Below are positions 15,954-25,087 of a stretch of DNA of 41,385 bases, piece after piece. The notes beneath the pieces were generated by a model. That model was not told the origin of the DNA and searched no databases. It saw nothing but the letters and a program-made list of their open reading frames with translations. A program made the position numbers and the translations under genes. Every line of letters starts with the position of its first letter. Positions within the stretch are counted from its first letter, which is position 1. This DNA comes from Acidobacteriota bacterium (lineage in GTDB: Bacteria > Acidobacteriota > Terriglobia > Terriglobales > Acidobacteriaceae): contig QIAU01000045.1 in the NCBI GenBank assembly GCA_003225055.1, positions 1 through 41,385 on the forward strand. The letters are read 5' to 3'.

Positions 15954-17315
15954 TTTTGCCGGTCCAGTGTCAAAGCAGCGCGCCCTCGAGAACGAATTGC
16001 TCGAAACAGGCGCAAGAATCTTGAAACAATTAGGCATCGACCGCCGGCAGTTCTTTCGTATGACATGTGGAATGGCCGCGGGCTTTGCTGCCATGAACAG
16101 CGTGTTCGGGCGCTTCTTCCGGCTTGACGCCGCCGAACTGTACGATCCCGCCGCGGTTGCGGCCCTGAAGACGGACTATTTCATCTTCGACGTGCAAACG
16201 CATCACGTCGCCGTGGGACGGCATTTCATCGGGCCACTGGATGTTTTCGATACCCGCCGCTCTGCCCGTCGATTCAATCCTGTCCTGAAGGGGAAAGAAC
16301 CAAAACAGTCCGATTTCGAGCTGGAAAACTACATCAAAGAAGTTTTCCTCGACAGCGACACTGACGTCGCTTGCCTCAGTGGTGTTCCTGACCAGAGCGA
16401 AGACAAGATGATCCTGTCTCCGGACCAGATGGCAAGAACGCGCAACATCGTGAACGAGCTGACACGTTGCGAACGAATGATGAGCCACGGCCTCTTCTCG
16501 CCTGACTTGGGGACCAAGAATTTGGAAAACATGCACCGGCAGGCCGAGTCGCTAAAGATTGACGCCTGGAAGGGCTACACCGGGCAGGGACTGGGAGCGG
16601 ATAGAGATGGATGGTGGATGGATGACGAGAAGATAGCTTATCCGGCGCTCCAGTATAGCCGCGATAAGCTGAAGATCCGGAACATTTGCCTGCACAAGGG
16701 AAAGGCTATCGGCGTCTTTAACGAGGCGCATTGTCACCCGAAAGACATGGTCAAGGTGTCAAAAGACCTTCCTGAGCTGAATTTCCTGATTTATCACTCC
16801 GGCCTGAAGAGTGTGGAGGACGCATTACCTGCCTCAGAGGACGGGTTCCGCAGGAATCCCTATGTCCCCTGGGTCTCCGATTTGTGCGAGTACCGCAGGA
16901 AGAACCCGCACATGACCAACGTGTACATGGAACTGGGAACCAGCTTCGGCACGGCGGTCGTCACCAGCCCTATGCTGGGGCGCACATGTTGGGAATGATG
17001 ATTCAGGCGTTCGGCGACGATCACGTGCTCTGGGCAACCGATTCCATCTGGTGGGGATCGCCACAGTGGCAAATCGAAGCTCTGCGCCGCCTGGAGATGC
17101 CGCCAGTGCCGATGGAGCGCTTCGGCTACGCGCCCCTTACCAGCCAAGTCAAAGCCAAGATCTTCGGGCGTAATGCGGCCCGATTGTATGGAATTGATCC
17201 CCAGGCAAGGCGCAATCCGGTGCCGGCAGATTACGTAGACCGGCTGCGGAAACAATACAAGGAAGCCGGAAATCCAACGCCGAGCAACACACAGTACGGC
17301 TGGGTGCGCGCATGA
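15949..17315 (+). pseudogene. Amidohydrolase (TIM-barrel, Amidohydro_2), frameshifted
   Basis: The N-terminus reads LETGARILKQLGIDRRQFFR, then MTCGMAAGFAAMNSVFG, a Tat-like export sequence. The barrel begins at FDVQTHHV (metal-binding strand 1). Later segments include IGVFNEAHCHPKDM, ELNFLIYHSGL and, in the second frame, MIQAFGDDHVLWATDSIWWG with the late metal Asp. The first frame ends at 16998. The second frame runs to 17315 and fits perfectly if one G is added to the four-G run at 16977-16980 (reading SPMLGAHMLGMM). This is either a true single-base deletion or a homopolymer error. Relatives decarboxylate or hydrolyse aromatic acids and ring-cleavage products, which fits the dioxygenase genes 80 bases downstream. 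The start is uncertain: ATG 15949 is the first that gives the complete leader. Confidence 0.75.
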
Positions 17316-17398
17316 CGCAAGCGCAGGCTGCGAGCTGTCCGCTTCTCCGAGGAGCGTGAGAGATTAAAATTAGGTTCAGTTGCTGCACACAGGAGTGG

Positions 17399-18121
17399 AT
17401 GGATTCTGTGACAACACGAGTTTCGATCAGACCATATGCCCGGCCACCCAAGGGTAGTCAACCGCTGTCCTTGTATGAGCCTTACCGCGCCACCATTAAA
17501 CGCGCGCCATTGAAGCCGCTCATTGTGCTGCCGCACACGCTCTCGCAAATTACCGGACCGATCTTTGGGCATGAAAAGGTCGGGGGAAAGGATAACGACC
17601 TAACCAGTCAGCACGCAGGTGAGCCATTGGGTGAGCGCATCATCGTAAGCGGACGCGTGCTCGACAGTAACGGGCGGCCCGTCCCCAACGCACTCATCGA
17701 GATTTGGCAGGCCAACTCCGCCGGGAGGTATAGGCATATTAAGGACCAGCATCCCGCCCCGCTTGATCCCAACTTCAGTGGTGCGGGTCGCACCCTGACA
17801 GACGAACATGGAGCGTACCGTTTCATCACCATCAAGCCCGGCGCATATCCCTGGCTCAATCATTACAACGCCTGGCGGCCAGCGCACATTCACTTCTCAG
17901 TTTTCGGGCCAGCTTTTATCGCGCGCCTGGTTACACAAATGTATTTTCCCGGCGATCCTCTGTTTGCCTACGATCCCATATTCCAATCTATACCGGACGA
18001 AGGAGCGAGACAGCGACTGATTTCGAAATTCGATCTGGAGACCACGCAGCCGCAATGGGCGAAGGGCTTCAAGTTCGACATCGTGCTGCGCGGTCCGGAG
18101 GCCACACCCTTTGAAACCTGA
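17399..18121 (+). CDS. pcaH: Protocatechuate 3,4-dioxygenase-like beta subunit
   Basis: 240 residues. ATG 17399 is preceded by AGGAG only 3 bases away; GTG 17408 is a possible alternative. This is an intradiol ring-cleavage dioxygenase: SQITGPIFGHEKV, VSGRVLDSNGRPVPNALIEI, WQANSAGRYRH (first Fe(III) Tyr), then PGAYPWLNHYNAWRPAHIHF. The last segment supplies the second Tyr, the catalytic Arg and both His ligands. All four iron ligands are therefore present, as expected of the catalytic beta subunit. The enzyme would open protocatechuate or a related catechol between the hydroxyls to a muconate in the cytoplasm. The alpha subunit gene overlaps its 3' end. The substrate could be a close analogue rather than protocatechuate. 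Confidence 0.88.
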   Translation: MDSVTTRVSIRPYARPPKGSQPLSLYEPYRATIKRAPLKPLIVLPHTLSQITGPIFGHEKVGGKDNDLTSQHAGEPLGERIIVSGRVLDSNGRPVPNALIEIWQANSAGRYRHIKDQHPAPLDPNFSGAGRTLTDEHGAYRFITIKPGAYPWLNHYNAWRPAHIHFSVFGPAFIARLVTQMYFPGDPLFAYDPIFQSIPDEGARQRLISKFDLETTQPQWAKGFKFDIVLRGPEATPFET

Positions 18122-18692
18122 CCCAGATCTGGTCCCGACACCCTCACAGACAGTTGGCCCATTCTTTGCGATTGAGCTGACCACTGATGAGCACTGCGTC
18201 AGGTGTGTCGCAGGTCCAGAGGCCAAAGGAGAGCGCTTATGGATCACTTTTCGCGTGCTGGATGGTGATGGCACCCCGGTGGACGATGCCATGCTGGAAA
18301 TTTGGCAAGCCGACGCCAATGGCAAGTACAACCACTCCGAGGACCTGCAGCCGAAAGCGCTTGATCCGGGCTGGATCGGCTTCGGCCGCCTCGCCACAGG
18401 AGAAGATGGTAGTTGCGTGCTGGAAACGATAAAGCCGGGACGCGTTGCTCACAACAGCCTGCAGGCGCCGCATCTCACCGTCGCCGTTTTTGCCCGCGGA
18501 ATGCTGAAGCAGCTCTACACGCAAGTTTATTTCGCCGGAGATGCCAGCAACGACGAGGATCCTATCCTTCAGCTGATTCCGCCCGACCGCCGGGAGACGC
18601 TAATGGCTCGACCAGATCCAGCCCGTCCCGGATATTGGCAGTTCGATGTGCGACTCCAGGGAAATCAGGAAACTGTCTTCTTTGATGTGTGA
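18111..18692 (+). CDS. pcaG: Protocatechuate 3,4-dioxygenase-like alpha subunit
   Basis: 193 residues starting at TTG 18111, overlapping pcaH by 11 bases. No ATG or GTG is available near the conserved start PTPSQTVGPFFAIEL. The intradiol dioxygenase fold is clear: WITFRVLDGDGTPVDDAMLE, IWQADANGKYNH, GFGRLATGEDG, APHLTVAVFARGMLKQLYTQ and VYFAGD. The segment that holds the two His ligands in the beta subunit reads APHLTVAVFARG here, so the iron site is degenerate, as known for PcaG. It is a structural partner that completes the active-site pocket. Intact, and co-translated with pcaH. Confidence 0.88.
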   Translation: MKPDPDLVPTPSQTVGPFFAIELTTDEHCVRCVAGPEAKGERLWITFRVLDGDGTPVDDAMLEIWQADANGKYNHSEDLQPKALDPGWIGFGRLATGEDGSCVLETIKPGRVAHNSLQAPHLTVAVFARGMLKQLYTQVYFAGDASNDEDPILQLIPPDRRETLMARPDPARPGYWQFDVRLQGNQETVFFDV

Positions 18693-18975
18693 TGCGGCTG
18701 ATCGCAACATTCGGCGGTCATCCAGAGTGGAGCAGGGTGCTGTGCGAGGCAAAGCACCTACGGAGTCGACGGATCTTTACCCTACGGATCTAGTGAGATT
18801 CCCGGGCCGTGTCGAGAGGACGAGCTACCAGTAGTCGGATGCGGTACGATTCACCTTGCGATTAGCATTTTTGTGCAGGATGACGGCACAAAGGATATGT
18901 CCCGCTATTCTCTGAAACGCTTGCGATCCATCGGCATGTTGACCCGTTGAGGTGTACGGATATGACGGAGGCAGA

Positions 18976-21040
18976 ATGGTCCAGGCAAAGGTCCTGTTCA
19001 GCGTCATCGTTCTCACCATCATCCCTGTGGTCAGCAGCGAACGAACGGTGAACCTGCACCATCACCCGCTCAAGCCTGCCGACCTCAACGAATTCCGCGT
19101 GCTCCATGCAGATCGCGAGCCGGGAAACTGGATGACCTACGGCCGCACCTATGACGAACAACGCTTTAGCCCGCTGAATCAGGTTAATGACCATAACGTC
19201 TCGTCCCTCGGTCTCGCCTGGCATTACGACCTGGACACGGATCGCGGGCAAGAAGCGACTCCTATCGTGGTGGATGGCGTAATGTACTTCACCAGCGCCT
19301 GGAGCAAAGTCTTCGCCCTAAATGCCGCGACCGGGGAATTGCTATGGTCGTATGATCCCCAAGTTCCCGGCCACTGGGCGATAAACGCATGTTGTGATGT
19401 AGTGAACCGTGGCGTCGCAGCATGGAATGGAAAGATTTTCGTGGGTACTCTCGATGGCCGCCTGATTGCCCTTGACGCTGCCAATGGCCGGCGTGTCTGG
19501 GAAACGCTCACCATCGACCCTGACTTTCGCTACACAATCACCGGAGCCCCGCGCGTGGCCAAGGGCAAAGTAATTATCGGCAATGGTGGCGGGGAATTCG
19601 GCGTCCGCGGTTATGTTTCGGCATACGACAACGAAACTGGAAAATTAATCTGGCGCTTTTACACCGTCCCGGGAAATCCCTCCCAGCCATTTGAGAGCCC
19701 GATTCTCGCAAAAGCTGCCCCGACGTGGAGTGGTAACTGGTGGAAGCTCGGGGGCGGCGGTACGGTGTGGAACGCTATCTCTTATGATCCCGAGCTCGAT
19801 CAGCTCTATATCGGCACCGGCAATGGTACCCCGTGGAGCGAAAAATTTCGTAGTCCCAAGGGCGGCGACAACCTGTTCACCTGCTCGATTGTTGCGCTTA
19901 AAATGGAGACCGGAGAGTACGTCTGGCACTATCAGGAAGACCCCGCCGACGCTTGGGATTTCGACTCCGACGAAGATATCATCCTCGCTGATCTCGTCCT
20001 TGAAGGGCAGGCTCGTAAAGTCTTAATGCAGGCGCCGAAGAATGGCTTCTTCTACGTCCTCGACCGCATCAATGGCAGCCTCATTTCCGCCAAGCCCTAC
20101 ACGTTTGTTAACTGGGCCAGCGGAGTAGATCTCTTAACCGGTCGCCCTGTAGAAACCACCCTGTCCAGATATCAGGGTGCCGATCCTCGACCGATCGTGC
20201 CCGGGCCGCTTGGGGCGCACAGCTGGCAGCCGATGTCCTATAGCCCGGCTACGGGCCTGGTTTATATCCCCGTCAACGATGTTGGCTTCAAATACAAAAC
20301 CCCTTCCAGTTTCGAAGCGAAGAAACTGGCACCGAATTATGGAATCGATGTAGTAGCGGCCGGTTTGCCGCAGGATCCCAAGGTCAAGAAGGCGATCTTG
20401 GAGGCCGTGAAAGGAAAGCTGGTGGCTTGGAACCCTGTTCAGCAAAGAGCCGCTTGGACTTCGGAACGGCCCGGCCCTTGGAACGGCGGTACGCTCGCGA
20501 CAGCGGGTAACCTGGTATTCGAAGGAACGGCCAGCGGAAATTTCGAAGCCTATCGTGCCGATAATGGTGCGAAGTTGTGGTCATTCGCAGCCCAGACCGG
20601 AGTAATGGCGGGTCCGGTCACGTATGAGGTCAGCGGAAGTCTCGTTTGCTTCCGGGCGAGTACGCAACCGAAGCCGCATGCTGGCTTTCAAAATCGGAGG
20701 GAAGGCCAGCCTGCCGCCACTCGAAGCTATCGAGGAACCGCGCCTGGCGGCGCTGCCCAATCCAGCCAGCGCAGCCACGATCCACAAAGGCGAGCAGCTT
20801 TTTCAAAGCTATTGTGCTGGATGTCACGGCGATGTCGCCGTGAGCGGAGGAGTGCTGCCGGATTTGCGGTTCAGTGACATGCTCACCAGTGACACCTGGT
20901 TCGAAGTCGTCCGGCAAGGGCTGTTGCAATCGCAAGGAATGGTTTCCTTCGCCCAGGAACTTTCTCACGATGACGCAGCCGCAACCCGCTCCTACGTGAT
21001 CTTTCGCCGCAATCAGGATGTGCTCCCAGAAAGGCATTGA
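18976..21040 (+). pseudogene. PQQ quinohemoprotein alcohol dehydrogenase, internal deletion
   Basis: The start at ATG 18976 has GGAGG upstream and gives a signal peptide (VLFSVIVLTIIPVVSS). The body is a type II quinoprotein dehydrogenase: GNWMTYGRTYDEQRFSPL, WAINACCDVVNRG (adjacent Cys pair of the PQQ site), RVAKGKVIIGNGGGEFGVRG, YIGTGNGTPWS, DAWDFDSDEDIILADL, and the blade repeats through GGTLATAGNLVFEGTASG and FAAQTGVMAGPVTYEV. From there the first frame becomes junk to 20877. The next frame resumes at RNRSRMLAFKIGGKASLPPL and continues with a cytochrome c domain (YCAGCHGDVAVSGGVLPDL) to 21040. A segment that normally carries the last propeller blade (about 30-50 residues) is missing and the frame is shifted. 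The ancestral enzyme oxidised alcohols in the periplasm, possibly aromatic ones given the neighbours. Confidence 0.8.
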
Positions 21041-21053
21041 AAAGGAGGGTTCC

Positions 21054-22160
21054 GTGTATCGAAGCGATGTTGTCGGAAGTCTCTTGCGCCCTTCCTATTT
21101 GAAGGAGGCCCGCGAACGTTATGAGAAAGGACAGATCAGCCCTTCGGAGTTCAAGTCTCTCGAGGATCGGGCGGTTGACGAAGCGGTTGAGTTGCAGAAG
21201 AGCGCCGGGCTGGAAGTGCTCACCGACGGCGAGATGCGCCGCTACGCATTCTTTGGGCACTTGATTGACGCTGTCGAGGGCTTCGATAAATTTGGGGGCT
21301 GGGCCATTGCATTTCGCAATGAGCAGGGCGACGAAATGATTTTGCCACGGCCAGTCGTAGTCTCGAAACTCCGCCGGAAACGCCCCTTATGTGCGGAGGA
21401 GTTCACCTATCTGCGGGCACGCACGAGTCATCCTGCAAAAACTACAATCATCAGCGCACAACAAGCAGCCGCGTATTACGACAATAAGAAGTCAGCCGCC
21501 GCTTACCCCAAGATTGACAGTTACCTGGCCGATCTCGTGGACATTTTACGAAGTGAAGTAGAGGAGTTAATCCGGCTCGGATGCACGTACATTCAGATTG
21601 ACTCGCCGCAATACGCCGCTTTGCTGGATCCTCAGTTGCGCGAGGGATATCGCCAGCGAGGCAATGATCCCGACCGGCTTCTCGAACTTTCGACCGAAAT
21701 GGACAATGCGGTCATTGGCAATCATCCCGGAGTCATTTTCGGCCTGCACCTTTGCCGCGGTAACAATCAAAGCAGGTTCTATGCTTCGGGCGATTACGGC
21801 CCGATCACCAAGGTATTCCAGAAGACACGTTTTCACCGCTTCCTCCTTGAATATGACGATGAGCGCTCGGGAGGGTTCGAGCCTTTGCGCCAGGTTCCCG
21901 AAGATCGTACCGTCGTATTGGGACTGGTCAGCTCCAAGAAGCCAACTCTGGAGAGCAAAGACGCACTGGAACGCCGTATCCGGCAAGCCGCACAGTTCAT
22001 CCCCCTGGAACGGCTAGGGCTTAGTCCGCAATGCGGCTTTGCCTCAACTATCGAGGGGAACTCAGTAACCCCGGCGGATCAAGAAGCCAAGCTGCGCCTC
22101 GTTGCCGAGATCGCTAAGGAAGTTTGGGGTACACCTGAGGCAACGCTAATCAGCGCATGA
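21054..22160 (+). CDS. MetE-like cobalamin-independent methyltransferase
   Basis: 368 residues from GTG 21054, chosen for its perfect AAGGAGG 5 bases upstream. The fold is that of the C-terminal catalytic domain of methionine synthase II: RSDVVGSLLRPSYLKEAR at the start, LEVLTDGEMRRYAFFGHLID, LIRLGCTYIQIDSPQYAALL, GLHLCRGNNQSRF (zinc His and Cys), VVLGLVSSKKPTLESKDALE, and LGLSPQCGFASTIEGNSVTP (second zinc Cys). Length is about half that of MetE, so it is a stand-alone version without the N-terminal duplicate. Proteins of this kind are often placed in catabolic clusters and may move methyl groups from substrates or accept them from another donor, not necessarily making methionine. It directly follows the dehydrogenase, 14 bases apart. 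Confidence 0.82.
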   Translation: MYRSDVVGSLLRPSYLKEARERYEKGQISPSEFKSLEDRAVDEAVELQKSAGLEVLTDGEMRRYAFFGHLIDAVEGFDKFGGWAIAFRNEQGDEMILPRPVVVSKLRRKRPLCAEEFTYLRARTSHPAKTTIISAQQAAAYYDNKKSAAAYPKIDSYLADLVDILRSEVEELIRLGCTYIQIDSPQYAALLDPQLREGYRQRGNDPDRLLELSTEMDNAVIGNHPGVIFGLHLCRGNNQSRFYASGDYGPITKVFQKTRFHRFLLEYDDERSGGFEPLRQVPEDRTVVLGLVSSKKPTLESKDALERRIRQAAQFIPLERLGLSPQCGFASTIEGNSVTPADQEAKLRLVAEIAKEVWGTPEATLISA

Positions 22161-22342
22161 GTTATTTATAGTGCCGATTCGCTTCCCGGAATGCGCCTTG
22201 AGCGGACGGTTCTTGCTCTTTGGAATAGCATACCGTTTGCGGCGCCGGCGGAGGCATTCGGACAGCACGAGATACTGCGGGCTCTGAAACAGCACAGCCT
22301 TGCCAAGGTTCGTCTTACTTCCTGACCAGTGGAGGCTTGGTC

Positions 22343-23911
22343 ATGCGCGCGGTCGACTATTTCGACAAGGGGGCCGAAACCAACCTCGACCGTACTGCCA
22401 TTATTGCTGCCGACGCCTCCTGGTCCTATCGCGAGATGCGGGCGGCGACTGAAAGTATCGCTAGCGCCCTGTGGGCGGGCGGATTGCGCAACCAGGAGCC
22501 TGCCGGCATCTACTCGCACAACGATGCCAGAGTCCTGTTCTGCATGTTGGGCATCATGCGCGCGGGAGCCGTGTGGGTGCCGATTAATTACCGCAATGCC
22601 ACTGACGCCAACGTCGAATACATGAACTACGTGGAAATGACGTGGCTGTTCTATCACAGCCAGTTTCGCGACAGCGTCCGCGAAATCAAGCAACGTGTAC
22701 CTTCGCTGCGGGGCGTGATCTGCCTCGATTGCGAAGATGAGGGACATCCATCCTTGGATACTTTCATGGAACGGGGTGTAGGCGCTGAAGTGCCGGATTG
22801 GGGCGATGCCTACGGAAACATCGACCGCATCGCCGGAATGGTGCCGACAGGAGGGACTACCGGCCCAGCGAAAGGCGTTCGCGTCACCAATCTTGCCTTG
22901 GGCACGATGACGGAAATGGCCACGCATTACTGGCGGGGCGATGTTGAACATCCAGTCTGCCTGAACACGGCCCCGCTATCGCATGCAGCGGGCGTCCTAG
23001 CGTTCGTAATGTGCTCGCTGGGGGCGACCAACGTCATTATGCCCAAATTTGATCCGCTTGAAGTACTTCGCAATATTGAGCGCTATCAGGTGACACATCT
23101 TTATCTTCCACCAACCGCACTTTACAACTTGCTGGCGCATCCTCAAGTGCGTAACTTTGACTATTCCAGCCTCCGCGGTGTTCTTTTGGCGGGCTCACCA
23201 GTGGCGCCCGACAAATTAAGGAGCGCGGTGGAAGTCTTCGGCCCATGTATTTGTCAGTCCTACGGCCAGACGGAAGCGCCGATGATCCTGACCTTTCTCG
23301 ACTGCAAAACCATCGCCGCTGCGGCTGCGGGAGCGCATCCGGAACGGCTAGCCAGTTGCGGCAAACCCACATTGGCGGTGCGCCTCGCCATCATGGACGA
23401 GGCTGGCAGGATTCTGCCGGCGGGTGAACGCGGAGAAATTGTGGCACGTGGCTCGCTTGTTTGTGGCGGATATTACAAGATGCCTGAGGCCACGGCGGAA
23501 ATCCGCACTCACGGCTGGCACCATACTGGGGACATCGGGTACATGGACGAAGAAGGCTACGTCTACATCGTGGACCGGAAGAAGGACATGATCATCTCCG
23601 GCGGCTTTAATGTTTACAGCGCCGAGGTGGAAGCGGCGGTGATGGCGTTGCCTGAAGTTTACGAGTGTGCCGTGATCGGCGTTCCTCATGACACATGGGG
23701 AGAGGCAGTCAAGGCATTCGTTGTACTTCGCCCGGACGTATCCTTAAGCGAGGCAGTCATTATTTCTCACTGCAAACAGAAGCTGGGGGGAGTAAAGGCT
23801 CCGAAATCTGTCGAATTTTGCGATGAGATTCCCAAAACCGCTGCCGGTAAGATCGACAGAAAGAAGATTCGCGCCCCGTACTGGGAACATGCCGAACGGC
23901 AAGTGCATTAG
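22343..23911 (+). CDS. Acyl-CoA synthetase / aromatic acid CoA ligase (ANL family)
   Basis: 522 residues from ATG 22343 with GGAGG 8 bases upstream; TTG 22337 is a weaker choice. ANL adenylation motifs are in order: MVPTGGTTGPAKGVRVTN (P-loop A3), CQSYGQTEAPMIL (A5), GWHHTGDIGYMDEEGYVYIV and DRKKDMIISGGFNVYSAEVE (A7-A8 hinge), and KTAAGKIDRKKIRAPYWE with the catalytic Lys (A10). It activates a carboxylic acid to its CoA thioester using ATP in the cytoplasm. Relatives include feruloyl-, benzoyl- and fatty-acyl-CoA ligases, and the neighbouring ring-cleavage and dehydrogenase genes point to an aromatic or phenylpropanoid acid. Intact. Confidence 0.88.
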   Translation: MRAVDYFDKGAETNLDRTAIIAADASWSYREMRAATESIASALWAGGLRNQEPAGIYSHNDARVLFCMLGIMRAGAVWVPINYRNATDANVEYMNYVEMTWLFYHSQFRDSVREIKQRVPSLRGVICLDCEDEGHPSLDTFMERGVGAEVPDWGDAYGNIDRIAGMVPTGGTTGPAKGVRVTNLALGTMTEMATHYWRGDVEHPVCLNTAPLSHAAGVLAFVMCSLGATNVIMPKFDPLEVLRNIERYQVTHLYLPPTALYNLLAHPQVRNFDYSSLRGVLLAGSPVAPDKLRSAVEVFGPCICQSYGQTEAPMILTFLDCKTIAAAAAGAHPERLASCGKPTLAVRLAIMDEAGRILPAGERGEIVARGSLVCGGYYKMPEATAEIRTHGWHHTGDIGYMDEEGYVYIVDRKKDMIISGGFNVYSAEVEAAVMALPEVYECAVIGVPHDTWGEAVKAFVVLRPDVSLSEAVIISHCKQKLGGVKAPKSVEFCDEIPKTAAGKIDRKKIRAPYWEHAERQVH

Positions 23912-23932
23912 CCTCAAACTGCAAATTCTGCC

Positions 23933-24112
23933 GTGAAGCTCTACCCCGAGGGTGGAACTTTGATCACGGTGGTTGTACCCAAATCCGGTGGAGTCACGAG
24001 CACCAAAGCCAGCGTGGTGCGCTGGCTGAAGCACGAAGGCGATCGCGCCGATCGGGTGGTCAGCTGCGCTTTGATCCCGGCAAAGTTGCCGCTTGGTGGG
24101 ACGGGCAGGTAG
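23933..24112 (+). pseudogene. Lipoyl-domain (E2) N-terminal stub
   Basis: A 59-codon frame from GTG 23933 reading VVVPKSGGVTSTKASVVRWL, then KHEGDRADRVVSCALIP. This matches the beginning of lipoyl/biotinyl attachment domains of 2-oxoacid dehydrogenase E2 subunits (VxMPKLG..M.EGTVVRWLK.EGD.V..G). The frame ends before the DKA motif that carries the lipoyl lysine, so it cannot be lipoylated and is a broken remnant. It suggests that an E1/E2 oxoacid dehydrogenase once stood next to this cluster. Confidence 0.5.
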
Positions 24113-24658
24113 AATAAATAGGTATCATTTTGGCGCTATGTGAACCCTATCGAACTAGCCGATTTCCCGCGAGATTCGGCTTGTTGCGGGGCTGTTTGCC
24201 CCATGGTTTGGCGCGGAAGATGAGCTTCCCCAAAAAACGCCAAAGTGGCACGAAAACGGTGTCATTTCGCGCCATGTGAGCTTGCGATCTGTTCGTACGA
24301 ACCGGGCTGGCAGCAGGCCCGTGCTTACTGTGCACAAAACCTGATGGCGCCAGACCACACGAAGACGGTATCACTTTGGGTCTCATTGGCGCGGAAGGCG
24401 ATCTTTGATTAGGGCAATGATACCCTTCGATACCGTTTTCACGAAAAAGGCTGTCGCCGAGTGTTTTCGCTGGTTCACGGATGGCCACATTTGGCAACCG
24501 CATAAATATTGGTAGAAACGCGATTTTTGAAGTTAAGTTGTAGATGGCGCGGAAGATGCCAAAAGGGGCTTTTCTGAATCCCCCCTTCCGCACCAGCAAG
24601 CTGAATTCCAAGTGGATAAGAAAAGGACCGGCATTCCGGCCGCGGGGTTGTTCAAACC
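24113..24658. repeat. Non-coding tract with degenerate repeats
   Basis: No convincing gene. TGGCGCGGAAG occurs at 24209-24219, 24387-24397 and 24545-24555. A GGTRTCAYTT-type motif occurs near 24121, 24258 and 24367, and in inverted orientation within 24429-24440 (GATACCGTTTTC against GAAAACGGTGTC at 24252-24263). The order suggests a small folded or interspersed element. The secG promoter should lie in the right part. Confidence 0.5.
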
Positions 24659-24988
24659 ATGATTACGCTTATCACGATTGTTCACATTATCGTTTGTTTC
24701 TTCATCATCGTCGTCGTGCTACTGCAGAGCGGCAAGAGCGGGGACATCGCGGCGGCGTTTGGCGGCATGGGCAGCCAGACTGCCTTCGGCCCGCGCGGCG
24801 CAGCCAGCGCACTTTCCAAAGCGACTACCTGGTCAGCGGTGATCTTCATGGTGACCTCGATCACGCTGTCCATCGTAGTAGCCCGACGGCCGGCGGCGAC
24901 TTCAGTGTTCTCAGGTGTCAAGCCGGACCACACGAAGTCGCAGCCCGCAGCCCCGGCTCAGAAGCCAGCGGTACCAGCACAGAAGTAG
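24659..24988 (+). CDS. secG: Preprotein translocase subunit SecG
   Basis: 109 residues. Two transmembrane helices (IVHIIVCFFIIVVVLLQSG and WSAVIFMVTSITLSIVVA) flank the SecG signature QSGKSGDIAAAFGGMGSQTA and FGPRGAASALSKAT. The tail is Pro/Ala/Lys-rich (QPAAPAQKPAVPAQK). SecG joins SecYE in the inner-membrane protein-export channel and aids SecA-driven translocation. In many bacteria it follows tpiA, but here it stands alone between a repeat tract and a terminator. Confidence 0.93.
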   Translation: MITLITIVHIIVCFFIIVVVLLQSGKSGDIAAAFGGMGSQTAFGPRGAASALSKATTWSAVIFMVTSITLSIVVARRPAATSVFSGVKPDHTKSQPAAPAQKPAVPAQK

Positions 24989-25014
24989 CCGTCGGTCGGT
25001 CGTTTTTGCTCCTT

Positions 25015-25044
25015 GGCCTCCTCGGAATTGGAGGCCTTTTTTTT
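25015..25044 (+). terminator. Intrinsic terminator of secG
   Basis: GGCCTCC (25015-25021) pairs with GGAGGCC (25030-25036) across an 8-base loop and is followed by eight T residues. It lies 27 bases past the secG stop. Confidence 0.9.
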
Positions 25045-25087
25045 GGCCGAAGACCAACCACCAGAGGCCAACGACTAGAATGTATTC

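Noticed and set aside
24147-24611. 154-codon open frame on the minus strand before secG
   Set aside because: No family resemblance, no ribosome binding site, and it coincides with the repeat tract.
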